A stretch of DNA of 64,000 bases from contig NZ_AP018164.1 of assembly GCF_002356315.1 (NCBI RefSeq), positions 2,480,001 to 2,544,000 on the forward strand, read 5' to 3'. Shown in pieces: positions 1 through 11,564 of the stretch (position 1 is the stretch's first letter; each line of letters opens with the position of its first letter). The notes beneath the pieces were generated by a model, which ran no database searches, was not told where the DNA came from, and saw only the letters and a list, made by a program, of their open reading frames with translations. This stretch comes from Mycobacterium shigaense. Lineage in GTDB: Bacteria > Actinomycetota > Actinomycetes > Mycobacteriales > Mycobacteriaceae. A program made the translations under genes and the position numbers.

Positions 1-3000
1 CAGGCCATGCGCCACGGCGTGATGCCCAAGACGTTGCACGTGGATGTGCCGACGCCGCATGTGGATTGGTCGGCGGGCGCGGTCTCCCTGCTGACCGAGC
101 GGCAGGCGTGGCCGCCGCACGATCGGCCACGCCGTGCGGCGGTGTCGTCGTTCGGGATCAGCGGCACCAACGCCCACGTGATTCTCGAACAGGCGCCGAC
201 CATGGAAACCGTTGGCAAACCTACAGATAACGAGATGCCAGTAGTGCCGTGGGCGTTGTCGGCCCGTTCGCCCGAGGCGCTGGCCGGTCAGGCGCAGCGG
301 TTGCTGGCCCGTGTGCAGGCCGATCCGGGTCTCCGGGCGACCGACGTGGGATGGTCGCTGGTCTCGACGCGGTCGGTGTTCGAGCATCGGGCCGTCGTCG
401 TCGGCGCCCGCGCCGACCTGACGGCCGGATTGGCCGAACTGGCCGCCGGCGAGCCGGGCGCGAACGTGGTGGCCGGCCGAGCCCGCCCGGCCGGCAAGAC
501 CGTGTTCGTGTTTCCCGGTCAGGGATCGCAGTGGAGCGGGATGGGGGCCCAATTACTCGACACCGCACCGATATTCGCCGAGCATCTGAACCGTTGTGAG
601 AAGGCTCTCGGCGAGCACGTCCAGTGGTCGCTGATCGACGTCATCCGCGGCGCGCCCGGCGCGCCGGGTCTCGATCGGGTGGACGTGGTGCAGCCCGTTC
701 TGTGGGCCATGATGGTGTCGCTGGCCGAACTGTGGCGCTCGGTGGGCGTGCATCCCGATGCGGTCATCGGCCATTCGCAGGGCGAGATCGCCGCGGCCTA
801 CGTGGCCGGTGCGCTGTCGTTGGAAGACGCCGCGCGGGTGGTGGCGCTGCGTAGCCGGCTGCTGGTGCAGCTGTCGGGGGCCGGGGGTATGGTCTCGCTG
901 GCGTGTGGTCGATCGCAGGCGGACGAGCTGCTGGCGCCGGCGGGCGAGCACCTGAATATCGCTGCGGTCAACGGTGTTTCGGCGATCGTCGTATCGGGTG
1001 AGGTCGGCGCGCTGGACGAGCTGATGCGGCGTTGTGAGGCCGCCCAGGTGCGGGCCCGCCGCATCGACGTCGACTATGCCTCGCACTCGGCGCAGGTCGA
1101 CGCGATCCGTGAGCCGTTGACCCAGGCCCTGGCCGGCATCGAGCCGCGCTCGTCCTCGGTCACCTTCTTCTCGACGGTCACCGGCGCGGCCGTCGACACC
1201 GCGGGCTTGGACGCGGAATACTGGTACCGCAGCATCCGTCAGACCGTGCAATTCGAAGCGGCGGTCCGCACCGCGAGTGACGCCGGGTACCGGGTGTTCA
1301 TCGAATCCAGCCCGCACCCGGTGCTGATGGCCGGCATCGAAGGCACCGTCGGCGACGACGGCGTCGTCATTCCCTCGCTTGGCCGCGACGACGGCGGTCT
1401 GGACAGGTTCTGGCTGTCGGCGGCTCAGGCCCACGTCGCGGGCGTGGCGGTGGACTGGCGCTCGGTGTTCGCCGGGGGTCGTCAGGTGGACTTGCCAACG
1501 TATGCGTTCACCGGCCGGCGATTCTGGTTGCCGCCATTGGAGATCGGTGGCGGCGACCTGGGCGGCGTGGGCGTGGCCGGCGCCGAGCATGGACTGCTGG
1601 GGGCGGTGGTCGAGCGGCCGGATTCCGGTGGGGTGGTGTTGACGGGCTCGCTGTCCGTCGGCGGCGCGCCGTGGCTGGCCGACCATGCCGTCGCCGGTGT
1701 GGTGCTGTTTCCCGGCGCCGGGTTTGTGGAGCTGGCGTTGCGGGCCGGTGACGAGGTCGGCTGCACGGTGGTCGAGGAGTTGACCCTGTCGGCGCCGTTG
1801 CTGTTGCCGGCCGCCGACGGGGTGCACGTGCAGGTCGTGGTGGGTGCCGCCGCTGATTCGGGTCGCCGGGCCGTCTCGGTGTATTCCCGCGGCACACAGC
1901 CGGATTCGGAATGGGTACGGCATGCCGAGGGCGTGTTGAGCACCGCGTCGGCCGATCCGGCCGCCGACTTGTCGGTGTGGCCCCCGGTCGGGGCGGTCGT
2001 GGTGGACGTCGCCGACGCCTATGAACAGCTGACGCAACGCGGCTACGAATACGGCCCGGCGTTTCAGGGGCTGCAGGCCATGTGGCGGCTTGGCAACGAG
2101 GTCTTCGCCGAGGTTGCCGTGCCCGAGGCTGCCGGCGTCAAGGTCGACTCCTTCGGCATCCACCCGGTGCTGGTGGACGCCGCGCTGCACGCGATGGGTG
2201 TGGTCGGTGACCAGGCCGAGACGATGCTGCCGTTCTCGTGGCAGGGCGTCTGTCTGCACGCGGCGGGCGCGTCGCGTGCGCGAGTCCGGATCGCGCCGGT
2301 CGGCGTGAGCGCGGTGTCGGTGGACTTGGCCGACGGCGCGGGCCTGCCCATTCTGTCGGTGCGCGAGTTGGTGGTTCGGCCGGTCTCGGCGGCCCAGCTC
2401 ACCGCGGTTTCGGCGGCCCCGCGGGCCGGCGGCGGGCTGTTGGAAGTCACGTGGTCACCGGTGTCTTTGCTGCCCAACGCGATTGGCAACGACGACCTGA
2501 CGGTGTGGGAGCCGAGTCCCGGGGACACGGTGGCATCGGTGTATGCGGCTAGCCATGCGGCGTTGGTGGAGTTGCAGTCGTGGCTTTCCGGTGATGAGCC
2601 GCGGACGTTGGTGGTGCTGACGCGCGGCGCGGTGGGGTTGGCCGGTGAGGAGGTCACGGATCTGGCGGGCGCGGCGGTGTGGGGGTTGGTGCGTTCGGCG
2701 CAGGCTGAGCAGCCGGGCCGGGTGATGCTGGTCGACTCCGACGGCACGGTCGACGTCACCGACGTGATTGCCTGTGGTGAGCCGCAAGTGCTGGTTCGCT
2801 CGGGCGTCGCCCATGCGGCCCGCCTGGCCCCGGTGCGTTCGGTGTCGGCACTGCCCGCCGGGCGCTGGCGGATGGACGTCGGCGGTGCGGGCACGCTGGA
2901 GGATCTGGTGGTCGTTCCGGCAGCGCCGGCCGAGCTGGCGCCCGGGCAGGTCCGGGTCGCCGTGGGGGCGGTCGGGGTGAATTTCCGGGATGTGTTGGTG

Positions 3001-5184
3001 GCGTTGGGGATGTATCCCGGTGGCGGCGAACTCGGGGCCGAGGGCGCGGGCGTTGTGCTCGAGGTGGGTTCCGGCGTGACCGGGCTGGCTGTGGGCGACG
3101 CGGTGTTGGGTTTGCTGGGTGTGGTGGGTTCTGAGGCGGTGGTGGATGCCCGGTTGGTGACTGCGGTGCCGGCGGGCTGGTCGCTGGCGCAGGCGGCTGG
3201 GGTGCCGGTGGTGTTTTTGACGGCGTTGTATGGGTTGTCGGTGTTGGCCGGTGTGAGGGCCGGGGAGCGGGTGTTGGTGCATGCTGCCACCGGCGGTGTC
3301 GGGATGGCGGCGGTGCAGTTGGCTCGGTATTGGGGTGCCGAGGTGTTTGCCACCGCGAGTCGTGGTAAGTGGGACACGTTGCGCGCGATGGGTTTTGATG
3401 ACGATCATATCGGTGATACGCGGACCACGGAGTTTGAGCGGAAGTTTTTGGTGACCACCGGCGGTGCGGGGGTGGACGTGGTGCTCAACTCGCTGGCCGG
3501 GGATTTTCTGGATGCGTCGTTGCGGCTGTTGGTTGGTGGCGGGCGGTTCATCGAGATGGGTAAGACCGACCTGCGTGATCCCGCGTCGATGCTTCCCGGC
3601 GTGCGGTATCGGGCGTTCGACCTGATGGAGGCGGGCCCTGACCGCATCGCGTCGATGTTGTCGGAGTTGCTGGGGTTGTTCGATGCGGGTGTGTTGACGC
3701 CGTTGCCGGTCAAGGCTTTTGATGTGCGGTCGGCGTCGGCGGCGTATCGTTTCGTCAGCCAGGCCCGTCACACCGGCAAGGTGATCCTGACCGTGCCGGA
3801 CGGTCCCGGCAACGCGGAGCTTGTGGGTTCGGGCGGAAGTTTGGCCGGTGGCAGCGTGCTGATCACCGGGGGTACTGGTATGGCGGGTTCGGCTCTGGCC
3901 GAACATCTTGTCGCCCGCTATGGCGTTGCCCATGTGGTGTTGGTCAGCCGCCGCGGCGCCGACGGTGCGGGTGTGGCCGACGTGGTGGACCGGCTGAAGG
4001 GGGCAGGGGTCGAGGTGTCGGTGCTCGCCTGTGACGTGGCCGACCGGGACGCGGTGGCCGAGCTGATCGCCGAGCTGCCCGCGCAGTATCCGCTCAAGGG
4101 CGTGTTTCATGCCGCCGGTGTGCTCGATGACGGGTTGATCGCGTCGTTGACGCCGCAGCGGGTGGATACGGTGTTGCGGGCCAAGGTCGACGGCGCGTGG
4201 AACCTGCACGAGTTGACGCGGGATCTGGATTTGTCGGCCTTCGTGCTGTTTTCGTCGATGGCCGGCATCGTGGGCTCGCCGGGCCAGGCCAATTACGCGG
4301 CGGCCAACAGCTTCCTCGACGGCTTGGCCGCGGCCCGCCGCGCACGCGGCCTGCCGGGGTTGTCGGTGGCCTGGGGCCTGTGGGAGCAAGCCAGCGGCAT
4401 GACCCAACACCTCGACGACCGCGACAAGGCCCGCATGAGCCGAATCGGGCTCGCGCCCATGGCAACCGAACAGGCGCTGCGGCTGTTCGACACGGCGATG
4501 CTCGCCGAGCGTGCGACGACGGTCGCCGCCCGCATCGACCCCGGCGCCCTCGCCGACAACGCCGCGTCGCTGCCGCCGCTGCTGAGCCAGCTGACCAGCC
4601 GCCCCATCCGGCGCGTCATCGACGACACCGATACGGCGGCCTCGATGACCAGCCTGGTCGCCCGCCTGCACGGCCTGTCCGCCGATCAGCGCCACGGAGA
4701 GCTGTTGGATCTGGTCTGCCGCAATGCCGCCACCGTGCTCGGTCGCCCCAACGCCGGAGACATCAACGCCGGCAGCATCTTCCAGGACCTCGGCTTCGAC
4801 TCGCTGACCGCCGTCGAACTGCGTAACCGGCTCAAGACCGCCACCGGACTGACCCTGTCACCGACGTTGATCTTCGACTATCCCACCCCGATCGTCCTGG
4901 CCGAGCACCTCGACGGCCGGCTGGCGGTTCCCACAGCCACCGCCGAGCGGCCCGATGCGATGGCCCGCTTCAACGACATCACTCGAGAGCTGCAAACGCT
5001 GCTGAATCAGCCCGACTGGCAGCCCGAAGACAAGCCGCACCTCACCGCCCGCATCCAGTCGCTGCTGACCACGCTCAGCGCCCAGCTGGATCCGCACGAC
5101 CAGCAGGGAGCCGATGACGAGGACATCCACACGGCCACCGAAAGCGAGCTCTTCGCCATCCTCGACGAAGAACTCGGCTCGTAG
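1..5184 (+). CDS. pks7: Modular type I polyketide synthase, 5' end cut by window (Pks7-like)
   Basis: Only the last 1727 codons are present; the reading frame is open from base 1. Domains in order, numbered from base 1: end of a ketosynthase (to about residue 65), acyltransferase (Ser259 in GHSQG), dehydratase (His562 in [10 protein letters not shown]), enoylreductase, ketoreductase (GGTG, then Ser/Tyr/Asn in the FSSMAG and QANYAAAN region), and ACP (Ser1601 in GFDSL). The AT has YASH at 359-362, which in this family marks methylmalonyl-CoA extenders. The KR has LDD, typical of B-type ketoreductases. The acidic tail ending in [11 protein letters not shown] is a likely docking segment that hands the chain to the next protein. 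Naming as Pks7 rests on gene order and domain set. Parts of DH-ER-KR are almost identical in DNA to the next gene. Confidence 0.9.
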   Translation, partial: QAMRHGVMPKTLHVDVPTPHVDWSAGAVSLLTERQAWPPHDRPRRAAVSSFGISGTNAHVILEQAPTMETVGKPTDNEMPVVPWALSARSPEALAGQAQRLLARVQADPGLRATDVGWSLVSTRSVFEHRAVVVGARADLTAGLAELAAGEPGANVVAGRARPAGKTVFVFPGQGSQWSGMGAQLLDTAPIFAEHLNRCEKALGEHVQWSLIDVIRGAPGAPGLDRVDVVQPVLWAMMVSLAELWRSVGVHPDAVIGHSQGEIAAAYVAGALSLEDAARVVALRSRLLVQLSGAGGMVSLACGRSQADELLAPAGEHLNIAAVNGVSAIVVSGEVGALDELMRRCEAAQVRARRIDVDYASHSAQVDAIREPLTQALAGIEPRSSSVTFFSTVTGAAVDTAGLDAEYWYRSIRQTVQFEAAVRTASDAGYRVFIESSPHPVLMAGIEGTVGDDGVVIPSLGRDDGGLDRFWLSAAQAHVAGVAVDWRSVFAGGRQVDLPTYAFTGRRFWLPPLEIGGGDLGGVGVAGAEHGLLGAVVERPDSGGVVLTGSLSVGGAPWLADHAVAGVVLFPGAGFVELALRAGDEVGCTVVEELTLSAPLLLPAADGVHVQVVVGAAADSGRRAVSVYSRGTQPDSEWVRHAEGVLSTASADPAADLSVWPPVGAVVVDVADAYEQLTQRGYEYGPAFQGLQAMWRLGNEVFAEVAVPEAAGVKVDSFGIHPVLVDAALHAMGVVGDQAETMLPFSWQGVCLHAAGASRARVRIAPVGVSAVSVDLADGAGLPILSVRELVVRPVSAAQLTAVSAAPRAGGGLLEVTWSPVSLLPNAIGNDDLTVWEPSPGDTVASVYAASHAALVELQSWLSGDEPRTLVVLTRGAVGLAGEEVTDLAGAAVWGLVRSAQAEQPGRVMLVDSDGTVDVTDVIACGEPQVLVRSGVAHAARLAPVRSVSALPAGRWRMDVGGAGTLEDLVVVPAAPAELAPGQVRVAVGAVGVNFRDVLVALGMYPGGGELGAEGAGVVLEVGSGVTGLAVGDAVLGLLGVVGSEAVVDARLVTAVPAGWSLAQAAGVPVVFLTALYGLSVLAGVRAGERVLVHAATGGVGMAAVQLARYWGAEVFATASRGKWDTLRAMGFDDDHIGDTRTTEFERKFLVTTGGAGVDVVLNSLAGDFLDASLRLLVGGGRFIEMGKTDLRDPASMLPGVRYRAFDLMEAGPDRIASMLSELLGLFDAGVLTPLPVKAFDVRSASAAYRFVSQARHTGKVILTVPDGPGNAELVGSGGSLAGGSVLITGGTGMAGSALAEHLVARYGVAHVVLVSRRGADGAGVADVVDRLKGAGVEVSVLACDVADRDAVAELIAELPAQYPLKGVFHAAGVLDDGLIASLTPQRVDTVLRAKVDGAWNLHELTRDLDLSAFVLFSSMAGIVGSPGQANYAAANSFLDGLAAARRARGLPGLSVAWGLWEQASGMTQHLDDRDKARMSRIGLAPMATEQALRLFDTAMLAERATTVAARIDPGALADNAASLPPLLSQLTSRPIRRVIDDTDTAASMTSLVARLHGLSADQRHGELLDLVCRNAATVLGRPNAGDINAGSIFQDLGFDSLTAVELRNRLKTATGLTLSPTLIFDYPTPIVLAEHLDGRLAVPTATAERPDAMARFNDITRELQTLLNQPDWQPEDKPHLTARIQSLLTTLSAQLDPHDQQGADDEDIHTATESELFAILDEELGS
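2909..4442 (+). repeat. Long near-identical DNA tract, copy 1 (ER-KR of first PKS)
   Basis: These 1534 bases match 9280-10813 in the next PKS gene with a constant offset of 6371. The only difference I found by eye is A at 4005 against G at 10376. The tract covers the enoylreductase and ketoreductase and ends sharply after the CGCATGAGCCG of the post-KR linker. A second near-identical tract lies just upstream (2502 to about 2790, matching 8867 to about 9155). Third-codon positions are identical too, so this reflects recent duplication or gene conversion, not selection on protein alone. Confidence 0.9.
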
Positions 5185-5201
5185 GACACCCAGGAGCATC
5201 A

Positions 5202-8200
5202 GTGTCGGACGCCGACAAACACCTTGACTACCTGAAGCGGCTCACCGCGGACTTGCGGCGAACAAAGCGGCGTGTCGCCGAGCTGGAGAGCAAGCTGTCC
5301 GACCCCGTCGCGGTCGTGGGCATGGCATGCCGGTACCCGGGCGGGGCCGATTCGCCGGACGCGTTGTGGGACATGGTGATCGACGGCCGCGATGCCATAT
5401 CGGATTTTCCCGCCGACCGCGGCTGGGACATCGCGGGGCTGTACGATCCCGACCCGGACGCACCGGGAAAGATGTACGTGCGCCAGGGGTCGTTCCTCGC
5501 CGAGGCGGGTGACTTCGACGCCGGGTTCTTCGGCGTCGGGCCCAGCGAGGCACTGGCGATGGATCCCCAGCAACGGTTGATGCTGGAGCTGTCCTGGGAG
5601 GCGTTGGAGCGCACCGGGATCGACCCACTCGGATTGCGGGGTTCGGCGACCGGTGTGTTTGCCGGGGTGATTCATGCCGGCTATGGCGGTCAGGTGGAAG
5701 GCGAGCTGGAGGGCTACGGGCTCACCGGCTCGACGTTGAGCGTGGCCTCGGGCCGGGTGTCCTACGTGCTGGGCCTGGAGGGACCGGCGGTGTCGGTGGA
5801 CACGGCGTGCTCGTCGTCGCTGGTGGCGCTGCACCTGGCCGCGCAGTCGTTGCGGTCCGGCGAATGCGACCTGGCCCTGGTCGGCGGAGTCACCGTGATG
5901 GCCACGCCTGCAGCGTTCGTCGAATTCAGCCGGCAGCGGGCGCTGGCCCCCGATGGCCGGTGCAAGGTGTACGCGGGGGCCGCCGACGGCACCGCGTGGT
6001 CGGAAGGCGCCGGCGTCCTGGTGGTGGAGCGGTTGGCCGACGCGCGGCGAGCGGGTCATCCGGTCCTGGCACTGGTGCGTGGCACCGCCGTCAACCAGGA
6101 CGGTGCCTCCAACGGATTGACCGCTCCGAACGGGCCTGCGCAGCAGCGGGTTATCCGCACGGCGCTGGCCGGCGCAGGACTGACGGCGGCGGACGTGGAC
6201 GTTGTCGAGGGACATGGCACGGGCACCGTGCTCGGGGATCCCATTGAGGCGCAGGCGTTGTTGGCGACCTACGGCCAGGACCGCCCGGCCGATCGCCCGC
6301 TGTGGCTGGGTTCGATCAAATCGAACATCGGCCATACGTCGGCGGCGGCCGGAGTGGCCGGTGTCATCAAGATGGTGCAGGCCATCCGCCACGGCGTGCT
6401 GCCGAAGACGTTGCACGTGGATGTGCCGTCACCGCACGTGGATTGGACAGCGGGCGCGGTCTCGGTGTTGACCGAATCGCGTGCGTGGCCGGACGGCGAC
6501 GGACCGCGCCGGGCGGGCGTGTCGTCGTTCGGGATCAGCGGCACCAACGCCCACGTGATCATTGAACAGGCACCGGAACCCGAAAGCGTTGCGGTGCAGC
6601 CCGGTACGGGTGCGACCGCGTGGGTGCTGTCGGCGCGCTCGGAACCGGCGCTGGCGAACCAGGCCAACCGTTTGCTCGCGCACGTGTCCGGGGATGCGGA
6701 CCTCGGCGCCGTCGACGTGGCGTGGTCCCTGGTGACCACACGCGCGGTGTTCGACCATCGCGCCGTGTTGGTCGGCGCCGACCGAGACCGGCTGCTTCGG
6801 GGACTGACCCAACTCGCGAGCGGTGAGCCGGGCGCGGGCGTAGCGGCCGGGCGGGTCCGTTCGGCGGGCAAGACAGTGTTCGTCTTTCCCGGGCAGGGGG
6901 CGCAGTGGCTGGGGATGGGCCACGAACTCTACGACCGTTACCCGGAATTCGCGCGCGCGTTCGATGAGGTGGCCGCGGCGCTGGATGCGCAGCTGCGCTT
7001 GCCGCTGCGCCAGGTGATGTGGGGCGACGACGCCGCGCTCCTGGAAAGCACCGAATTCGCCCAGCCCGCACTGTTTGCCGTCGAGGTGGCGCTGGCGGCG
7101 CTGCTGCGGGACTGGGGCGTGACGCCCGACGTGGTGACCGGGCATTCCGTCGGCGAGATCACCGCGGCCTACGTCGCCGGCGTGTTGTCGCTGTCGGACG
7201 CGGCCACGGTGGTCGCCGGGCGTGGCCGGCTGATGGTGGCGCTGCCGGCGGGCGGCGCGATGATCGCGGTCGCGGCGGGCGAAGCCGACGTGTCGCCGCT
7301 GCTGAGCGAGCAGGTGAATCTCGCGGCGGTCAACGGTCCCGACGCCGTGGTGATTTCGGGTGCCGATGCCGCGGTCACCGCCGTCGCCGACGGGTTGGCA
7401 CAGCAGGGGCGGCGCGTCCACCGGCTGGCCGTATCGCACGCGTTCCATTCCTCACTCATGGAGCCGGTGCTTGACGCGTTCACCCGGCTGCTCGCCGGAA
7501 TCACGGTATCGGCGCCGCGAATCCCGTTGGTGTCCAACCTGACTGGTCATCTGGCTGGCCCAGGATACGGGTCGCCGCAGTATTGGGTCGACCACGTGCG
7601 CCGAACCGTCCGTTTCGCCGACGGGGTGCAGGCCGCCGAGTCTTTGGGCGCGAAGGTCTTCGTGGAGGTCGGGCCGGGCCGCGGCCTGACTGCCGCCGTC
7701 GAGCAGTCGTTGACCACTGGGCAGGCGACCTCGGTCGCCGCGTTGGCCAAGGATCGCCCGGAAGCGGAGTCGGCTCTGGCAGCGCTCGGACACCTGTTCA
7801 CCATCGGCGTTGCGGTGGATTGGCGCGCGGTGATAGGGGACGGCCGCCGGGTCGATCTGCCCACCTACGGCTTTACCCACCAGCGGTTCTGGCTGCCGCT
7901 CGGCGCGGTCGGTTCCGGAAACGTCAGCGGGGTCGGCCTGACCCGTGCCACGCACCCGTTGCTGGGGGCGGTGGTCGAGCGGCCGGATTCCGGTGGGGTG
8001 GTGTTGACGGGCTCGCTGTCCGTCGGCGGCGCACCGTGGCTGGCGGACCACGTCGTCGACGGGGTGGTGCTGTTTCCCGGCGCCGGGTTTGTGGAGCTGG
8101 CGTTGCGGGCCGGTGACGAGGTCGGCTGCACGGTGGTGGACGAGCTGACGCTGTTGGCGCCGCTGGTGTTGCCGACGGGCGCCGCCGCCCGAGTGCAGGT

Positions 8201-11200
8201 CGTCGTCGATGCCGCGGGCGCGTCGGATTCGCGCGCAGTCTGGGTGTATTCGCGCGGTGCGGCCGCGGATTCGCCCTGGGTGCTGCACGCGCAGGGCGCC
8301 TTGAGCGCCGCGGAGCCCGAATTGGCCGCGGACCTGTCGGTGTGGCCGCCAGCAGGAGCCACCGGGGTCGAAGCCGGTGACGTGTACGAGGTGCTGGCAG
8401 CGCGGGGGTACGACTACGGGCCCGCGTTCCGCGGCGTTCGGAACATTTGGCGGCGCGGTGAGGAGGTCTTCGCCGACGTGACCGCCGCTGAGGGTGTGAC
8501 GTTGGGCGGCTTCGGGATTCATCCCGTCGTGCTCGATGCCGCGCTGCACGCGATGGGTGTGGTCGGTGACCAGGCCGAGACGATGCTGCCGTTCTCGTGG
8601 CAGGGCGTCTGTCTGCACGCGGCGGGCGCGTCGCGGGTCCGGGTCCGCATCGCACCCGCTGACAGCGGCGCGGTGTCGGTGGACCTAGCCGACGCTACGG
8701 GGTTGCCGGTGCTATCGGTGCGCGAATTGGTGGTGCGCCCGATTTCGGCCGGGGCGCTCTCGGCCGCGGTGGCGGCCGCTTCCGGTGGCGCCGGTGGTGG
8801 GTTGTTGGAGGTGATCTGGTCGCCGATATCTCTGGGGTCCAAGGCTATTGGTGCTGGGGATCTGGTGGTGTGGGAGCCGAGTCCCGGGGACACGGTGGCA
8901 TCGGTGTATGCGGCTAGCCATGCGGCGTTGGTGGAGTTGCAGTCGTGGCTTTCCGGTGATGAGCCGCGGACGTTGGTGGTGCTGACGCGCGGCGCGGTGG
9001 GGTTGGCCGGTGAGGAGGTCACGGATCTGGCGGGCGCGGCGGTGTGGGGGTTGGTGCGTTCGGCGCAGGCTGAGCAGCCGGGCCGGGTGATGCTGGTCGA
9101 CACCGACGGCACGGTCGACGTCACCGACGTGATTGCCTGTGGTGAGCCGCAAGTGGTGGTCCGGTCCGGCGTCGCGCACGCTGCCCGGCTGGGCGCGGTG
9201 GGGGCCGCAGCGGTGTTGGAATTGCCGGGCGGCGGCTGGCGGTTGGCCGCTGGCGCCGGCGGCACCCTGGAAGACGTTGTGGTCGTTCCGGCAGCGCCGG
9301 CCGAGCTGGCGCCCGGGCAGGTCCGGGTCGCCGTGGGGGCGGTCGGGGTGAATTTCCGGGATGTGTTGGTGGCGTTGGGGATGTATCCCGGTGGCGGCGA
9401 ACTCGGGGCCGAGGGCGCGGGCGTTGTGCTCGAGGTGGGTTCCGGCGTGACCGGGCTGGCTGTGGGCGACGCGGTGTTGGGTTTGCTGGGTGTGGTGGGT
9501 TCTGAGGCGGTGGTGGATGCCCGGTTGGTGACTGCGGTGCCGGCGGGCTGGTCGCTGGCGCAGGCGGCTGGGGTGCCGGTGGTGTTTTTGACGGCGTTGT
9601 ATGGGTTGTCGGTGTTGGCCGGTGTGAGGGCCGGGGAGCGGGTGTTGGTGCATGCTGCCACCGGCGGTGTCGGGATGGCGGCGGTGCAGTTGGCTCGGTA
9701 TTGGGGTGCCGAGGTGTTTGCCACCGCGAGTCGTGGTAAGTGGGACACGTTGCGCGCGATGGGTTTTGATGACGATCATATCGGTGATACGCGGACCACG
9801 GAGTTTGAGCGGAAGTTTTTGGTGACCACCGGCGGTGCGGGGGTGGACGTGGTGCTCAACTCGCTGGCCGGGGATTTTCTGGATGCGTCGTTGCGGCTGT
9901 TGGTTGGTGGCGGGCGGTTCATCGAGATGGGTAAGACCGACCTGCGTGATCCCGCGTCGATGCTTCCCGGCGTGCGGTATCGGGCGTTCGACCTGATGGA
10001 GGCGGGCCCTGACCGCATCGCGTCGATGTTGTCGGAGTTGCTGGGGTTGTTCGATGCGGGTGTGTTGACGCCGTTGCCGGTCAAGGCTTTTGATGTGCGG
10101 TCGGCGTCGGCGGCGTATCGTTTCGTCAGCCAGGCCCGTCACACCGGCAAGGTGATCCTGACCGTGCCGGACGGTCCCGGCAACGCGGAGCTTGTGGGTT
10201 CGGGCGGAAGTTTGGCCGGTGGCAGCGTGCTGATCACCGGGGGTACTGGTATGGCGGGTTCGGCTCTGGCCGAACATCTTGTCGCCCGCTATGGCGTTGC
10301 CCATGTGGTGTTGGTCAGCCGCCGCGGCGCCGACGGTGCGGGTGTGGCCGACGTGGTGGACCGGCTGAAGGGGGCGGGGGTCGAGGTGTCGGTGCTCGCC
10401 TGTGACGTGGCCGACCGGGACGCGGTGGCCGAGCTGATCGCCGAGCTGCCCGCGCAGTATCCGCTCAAGGGCGTGTTTCATGCCGCCGGTGTGCTCGATG
10501 ACGGGTTGATCGCGTCGTTGACGCCGCAGCGGGTGGATACGGTGTTGCGGGCCAAGGTCGACGGCGCGTGGAACCTGCACGAGTTGACGCGGGATCTGGA
10601 TTTGTCGGCCTTCGTGCTGTTTTCGTCGATGGCCGGCATCGTGGGCTCGCCGGGCCAGGCCAATTACGCGGCGGCCAACAGCTTCCTCGACGGCTTGGCC
10701 GCGGCCCGCCGCGCACGCGGCCTGCCGGGGTTGTCGGTGGCCTGGGGCCTGTGGGAGCAAGCCAGCGGCATGACCCAACACCTCGACGACCGCGACAAGG
10801 CCCGCATGAGCCGCGGCGGACTCGCGTCGCTGTCCACCCCGCATGCGCTGCAATTGTTCGACGAGGCCATGCTGGCCGACCGCCCGCTGCTGGTGGCCGC
10901 CCGCATCGACGCGGCCGGGCTGGGGGCAACCGGGGCTGTGCCGCCCGTGCTCCGCGACCTCGTCGCGCGGCCGGGGCGGCGGCTGATCAGCGACACCGGC
11001 GCCGCGGTGTCGACGTCGGGCCTGGCGGCCCGGCTGCAGGGACTGAGTCCCGAGCAGCGCCGCCACCAGCTGGTCGAATTGGTGTGCACCAACGCAGCAA
11101 CGGTGCTGGGTCGGTCCAGCGCGGATATCGAAGCCCAGCTGCCGTTCCAGGACCTCGGGTTCGACTCGCTGACCGCGGTCGAATTGCGCAATCGCCTGAA

Positions 11201-11564
11201 AATGGCCACCGGGCTTACCCTTTCGCCCAGCCTGATCTTCGACTTTCCCACGCCCGCGGCGCTGGCTGAACACGTCGACGAACAGCTGAGCTCGGTGACG
11301 ACCGGCGCGCCGGCCGCCGAGCCCGACCAGCTGACCCGCTTCAACGACATCGCCCGCGAGCTACAGGTATTGGTCAACCGGCCGCAGTGGACGCCGGACG
11401 ACAAGACCCGCCTGGCTGCGCGCATCCAGGTCATCCTGACCGAGCTGGAAAGCCCGCCGCCACCGCTGCTGCCCGACGAAACCCAGTTCCTCGCCGACGA
11501 CGACATCGCCACCGCCACCGAACGCGAGCTGTTCGCCATCCTTGACGACGATTTCGGCCCCTGA
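5202..11564 (+). CDS. pks8: Complete reducing type I PKS module KS-AT-DH-ER-KR-ACP (Pks8/Pks17-like)
   Basis: A 2120-residue single-module polyketide synthase. It starts at GTG after CAGGAG, 17 bases behind the previous stop. Order: coiled-coil docking segment (1-30), KS (Cys203 in VDTACSSS, then GHGTGT and NIGHT histidines), AT (Ser649 in GHSVG; HAFH near 746, the malonyl-CoA signature), DH ([10 protein letters not shown] and a later LDAALH), ER, KR (GGTG, LDD, Tyr/Asn in QANYAAAN), ACP (Ser1989 in GFDSL) and an acidic docking tail ending [11 protein letters not shown]. All catalytic residues looked for are present, so the module should fully reduce one two-carbon extension. In M. tuberculosis H37Rv I recall this protein being split into Pks8 and Pks17; here it is intact. 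It ends in a TGATG overlap with the next gene. Confidence 0.92.
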   Translation: MSDADKHLDYLKRLTADLRRTKRRVAELESKLSDPVAVVGMACRYPGGADSPDALWDMVIDGRDAISDFPADRGWDIAGLYDPDPDAPGKMYVRQGSFLAEAGDFDAGFFGVGPSEALAMDPQQRLMLELSWEALERTGIDPLGLRGSATGVFAGVIHAGYGGQVEGELEGYGLTGSTLSVASGRVSYVLGLEGPAVSVDTACSSSLVALHLAAQSLRSGECDLALVGGVTVMATPAAFVEFSRQRALAPDGRCKVYAGAADGTAWSEGAGVLVVERLADARRAGHPVLALVRGTAVNQDGASNGLTAPNGPAQQRVIRTALAGAGLTAADVDVVEGHGTGTVLGDPIEAQALLATYGQDRPADRPLWLGSIKSNIGHTSAAAGVAGVIKMVQAIRHGVLPKTLHVDVPSPHVDWTAGAVSVLTESRAWPDGDGPRRAGVSSFGISGTNAHVIIEQAPEPESVAVQPGTGATAWVLSARSEPALANQANRLLAHVSGDADLGAVDVAWSLVTTRAVFDHRAVLVGADRDRLLRGLTQLASGEPGAGVAAGRVRSAGKTVFVFPGQGAQWLGMGHELYDRYPEFARAFDEVAAALDAQLRLPLRQVMWGDDAALLESTEFAQPALFAVEVALAALLRDWGVTPDVVTGHSVGEITAAYVAGVLSLSDAATVVAGRGRLMVALPAGGAMIAVAAGEADVSPLLSEQVNLAAVNGPDAVVISGADAAVTAVADGLAQQGRRVHRLAVSHAFHSSLMEPVLDAFTRLLAGITVSAPRIPLVSNLTGHLAGPGYGSPQYWVDHVRRTVRFADGVQAAESLGAKVFVEVGPGRGLTAAVEQSLTTGQATSVAALAKDRPEAESALAALGHLFTIGVAVDWRAVIGDGRRVDLPTYGFTHQRFWLPLGAVGSGNVSGVGLTRATHPLLGAVVERPDSGGVVLTGSLSVGGAPWLADHVVDGVVLFPGAGFVELALRAGDEVGCTVVDELTLLAPLVLPTGAAARVQVVVDAAGASDSRAVWVYSRGAAADSPWVLHAQGALSAAEPELAADLSVWPPAGATGVEAGDVYEVLAARGYDYGPAFRGVRNIWRRGEEVFADVTAAEGVTLGGFGIHPVVLDAALHAMGVVGDQAETMLPFSWQGVCLHAAGASRVRVRIAPADSGAVSVDLADATGLPVLSVRELVVRPISAGALSAAVAAASGGAGGGLLEVIWSPISLGSKAIGAGDLVVWEPSPGDTVASVYAASHAALVELQSWLSGDEPRTLVVLTRGAVGLAGEEVTDLAGAAVWGLVRSAQAEQPGRVMLVDTDGTVDVTDVIACGEPQVVVRSGVAHAARLGAVGAAAVLELPGGGWRLAAGAGGTLEDVVVVPAAPAELAPGQVRVAVGAVGVNFRDVLVALGMYPGGGELGAEGAGVVLEVGSGVTGLAVGDAVLGLLGVVGSEAVVDARLVTAVPAGWSLAQAAGVPVVFLTALYGLSVLAGVRAGERVLVHAATGGVGMAAVQLARYWGAEVFATASRGKWDTLRAMGFDDDHIGDTRTTEFERKFLVTTGGAGVDVVLNSLAGDFLDASLRLLVGGGRFIEMGKTDLRDPASMLPGVRYRAFDLMEAGPDRIASMLSELLGLFDAGVLTPLPVKAFDVRSASAAYRFVSQARHTGKVILTVPDGPGNAELVGSGGSLAGGSVLITGGTGMAGSALAEHLVARYGVAHVVLVSRRGADGAGVADVVDRLKGAGVEVSVLACDVADRDAVAELIAELPAQYPLKGVFHAAGVLDDGLIASLTPQRVDTVLRAKVDGAWNLHELTRDLDLSAFVLFSSMAGIVGSPGQANYAAANSFLDGLAAARRARGLPGLSVAWGLWEQASGMTQHLDDRDKARMSRGGLASLSTPHALQLFDEAMLADRPLLVAARIDAAGLGATGAVPPVLRDLVARPGRRLISDTGAAVSTSGLAARLQGLSPEQRRHQLVELVCTNAATVLGRSSADIEAQLPFQDLGFDSLTAVELRNRLKMATGLTLSPSLIFDFPTPAALAEHVDEQLSSVTTGAPAAEPDQLTRFNDIARELQVLVNRPQWTPDDKTRLAARIQVILTELESPPPPLLPDETQFLADDDIATATERELFAILDDDFGP
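9280..10813 (+). repeat. Long near-identical DNA tract, copy 2 (ER-KR of second PKS)
   Basis: Partner of 2909-4442, differing at one base that I could find. Sequence on both sides diverges abruptly: the KR-ACP linker changes immediately after 10813, and the stretch 9156-9279 differs from its counterpart. These abrupt edges fit a conversion tract between tandem PKS genes. The tract is long enough to be a hotspot for deletion or for short-read misassembly. Confidence 0.9.

Noticed and set aside
2455..4695. Very long open frames on the strand opposite the PKS genes
   Set aside because: They mirror high-GC third-codon bias of the real genes, are Arg/His/Gln-rich and lack motifs.
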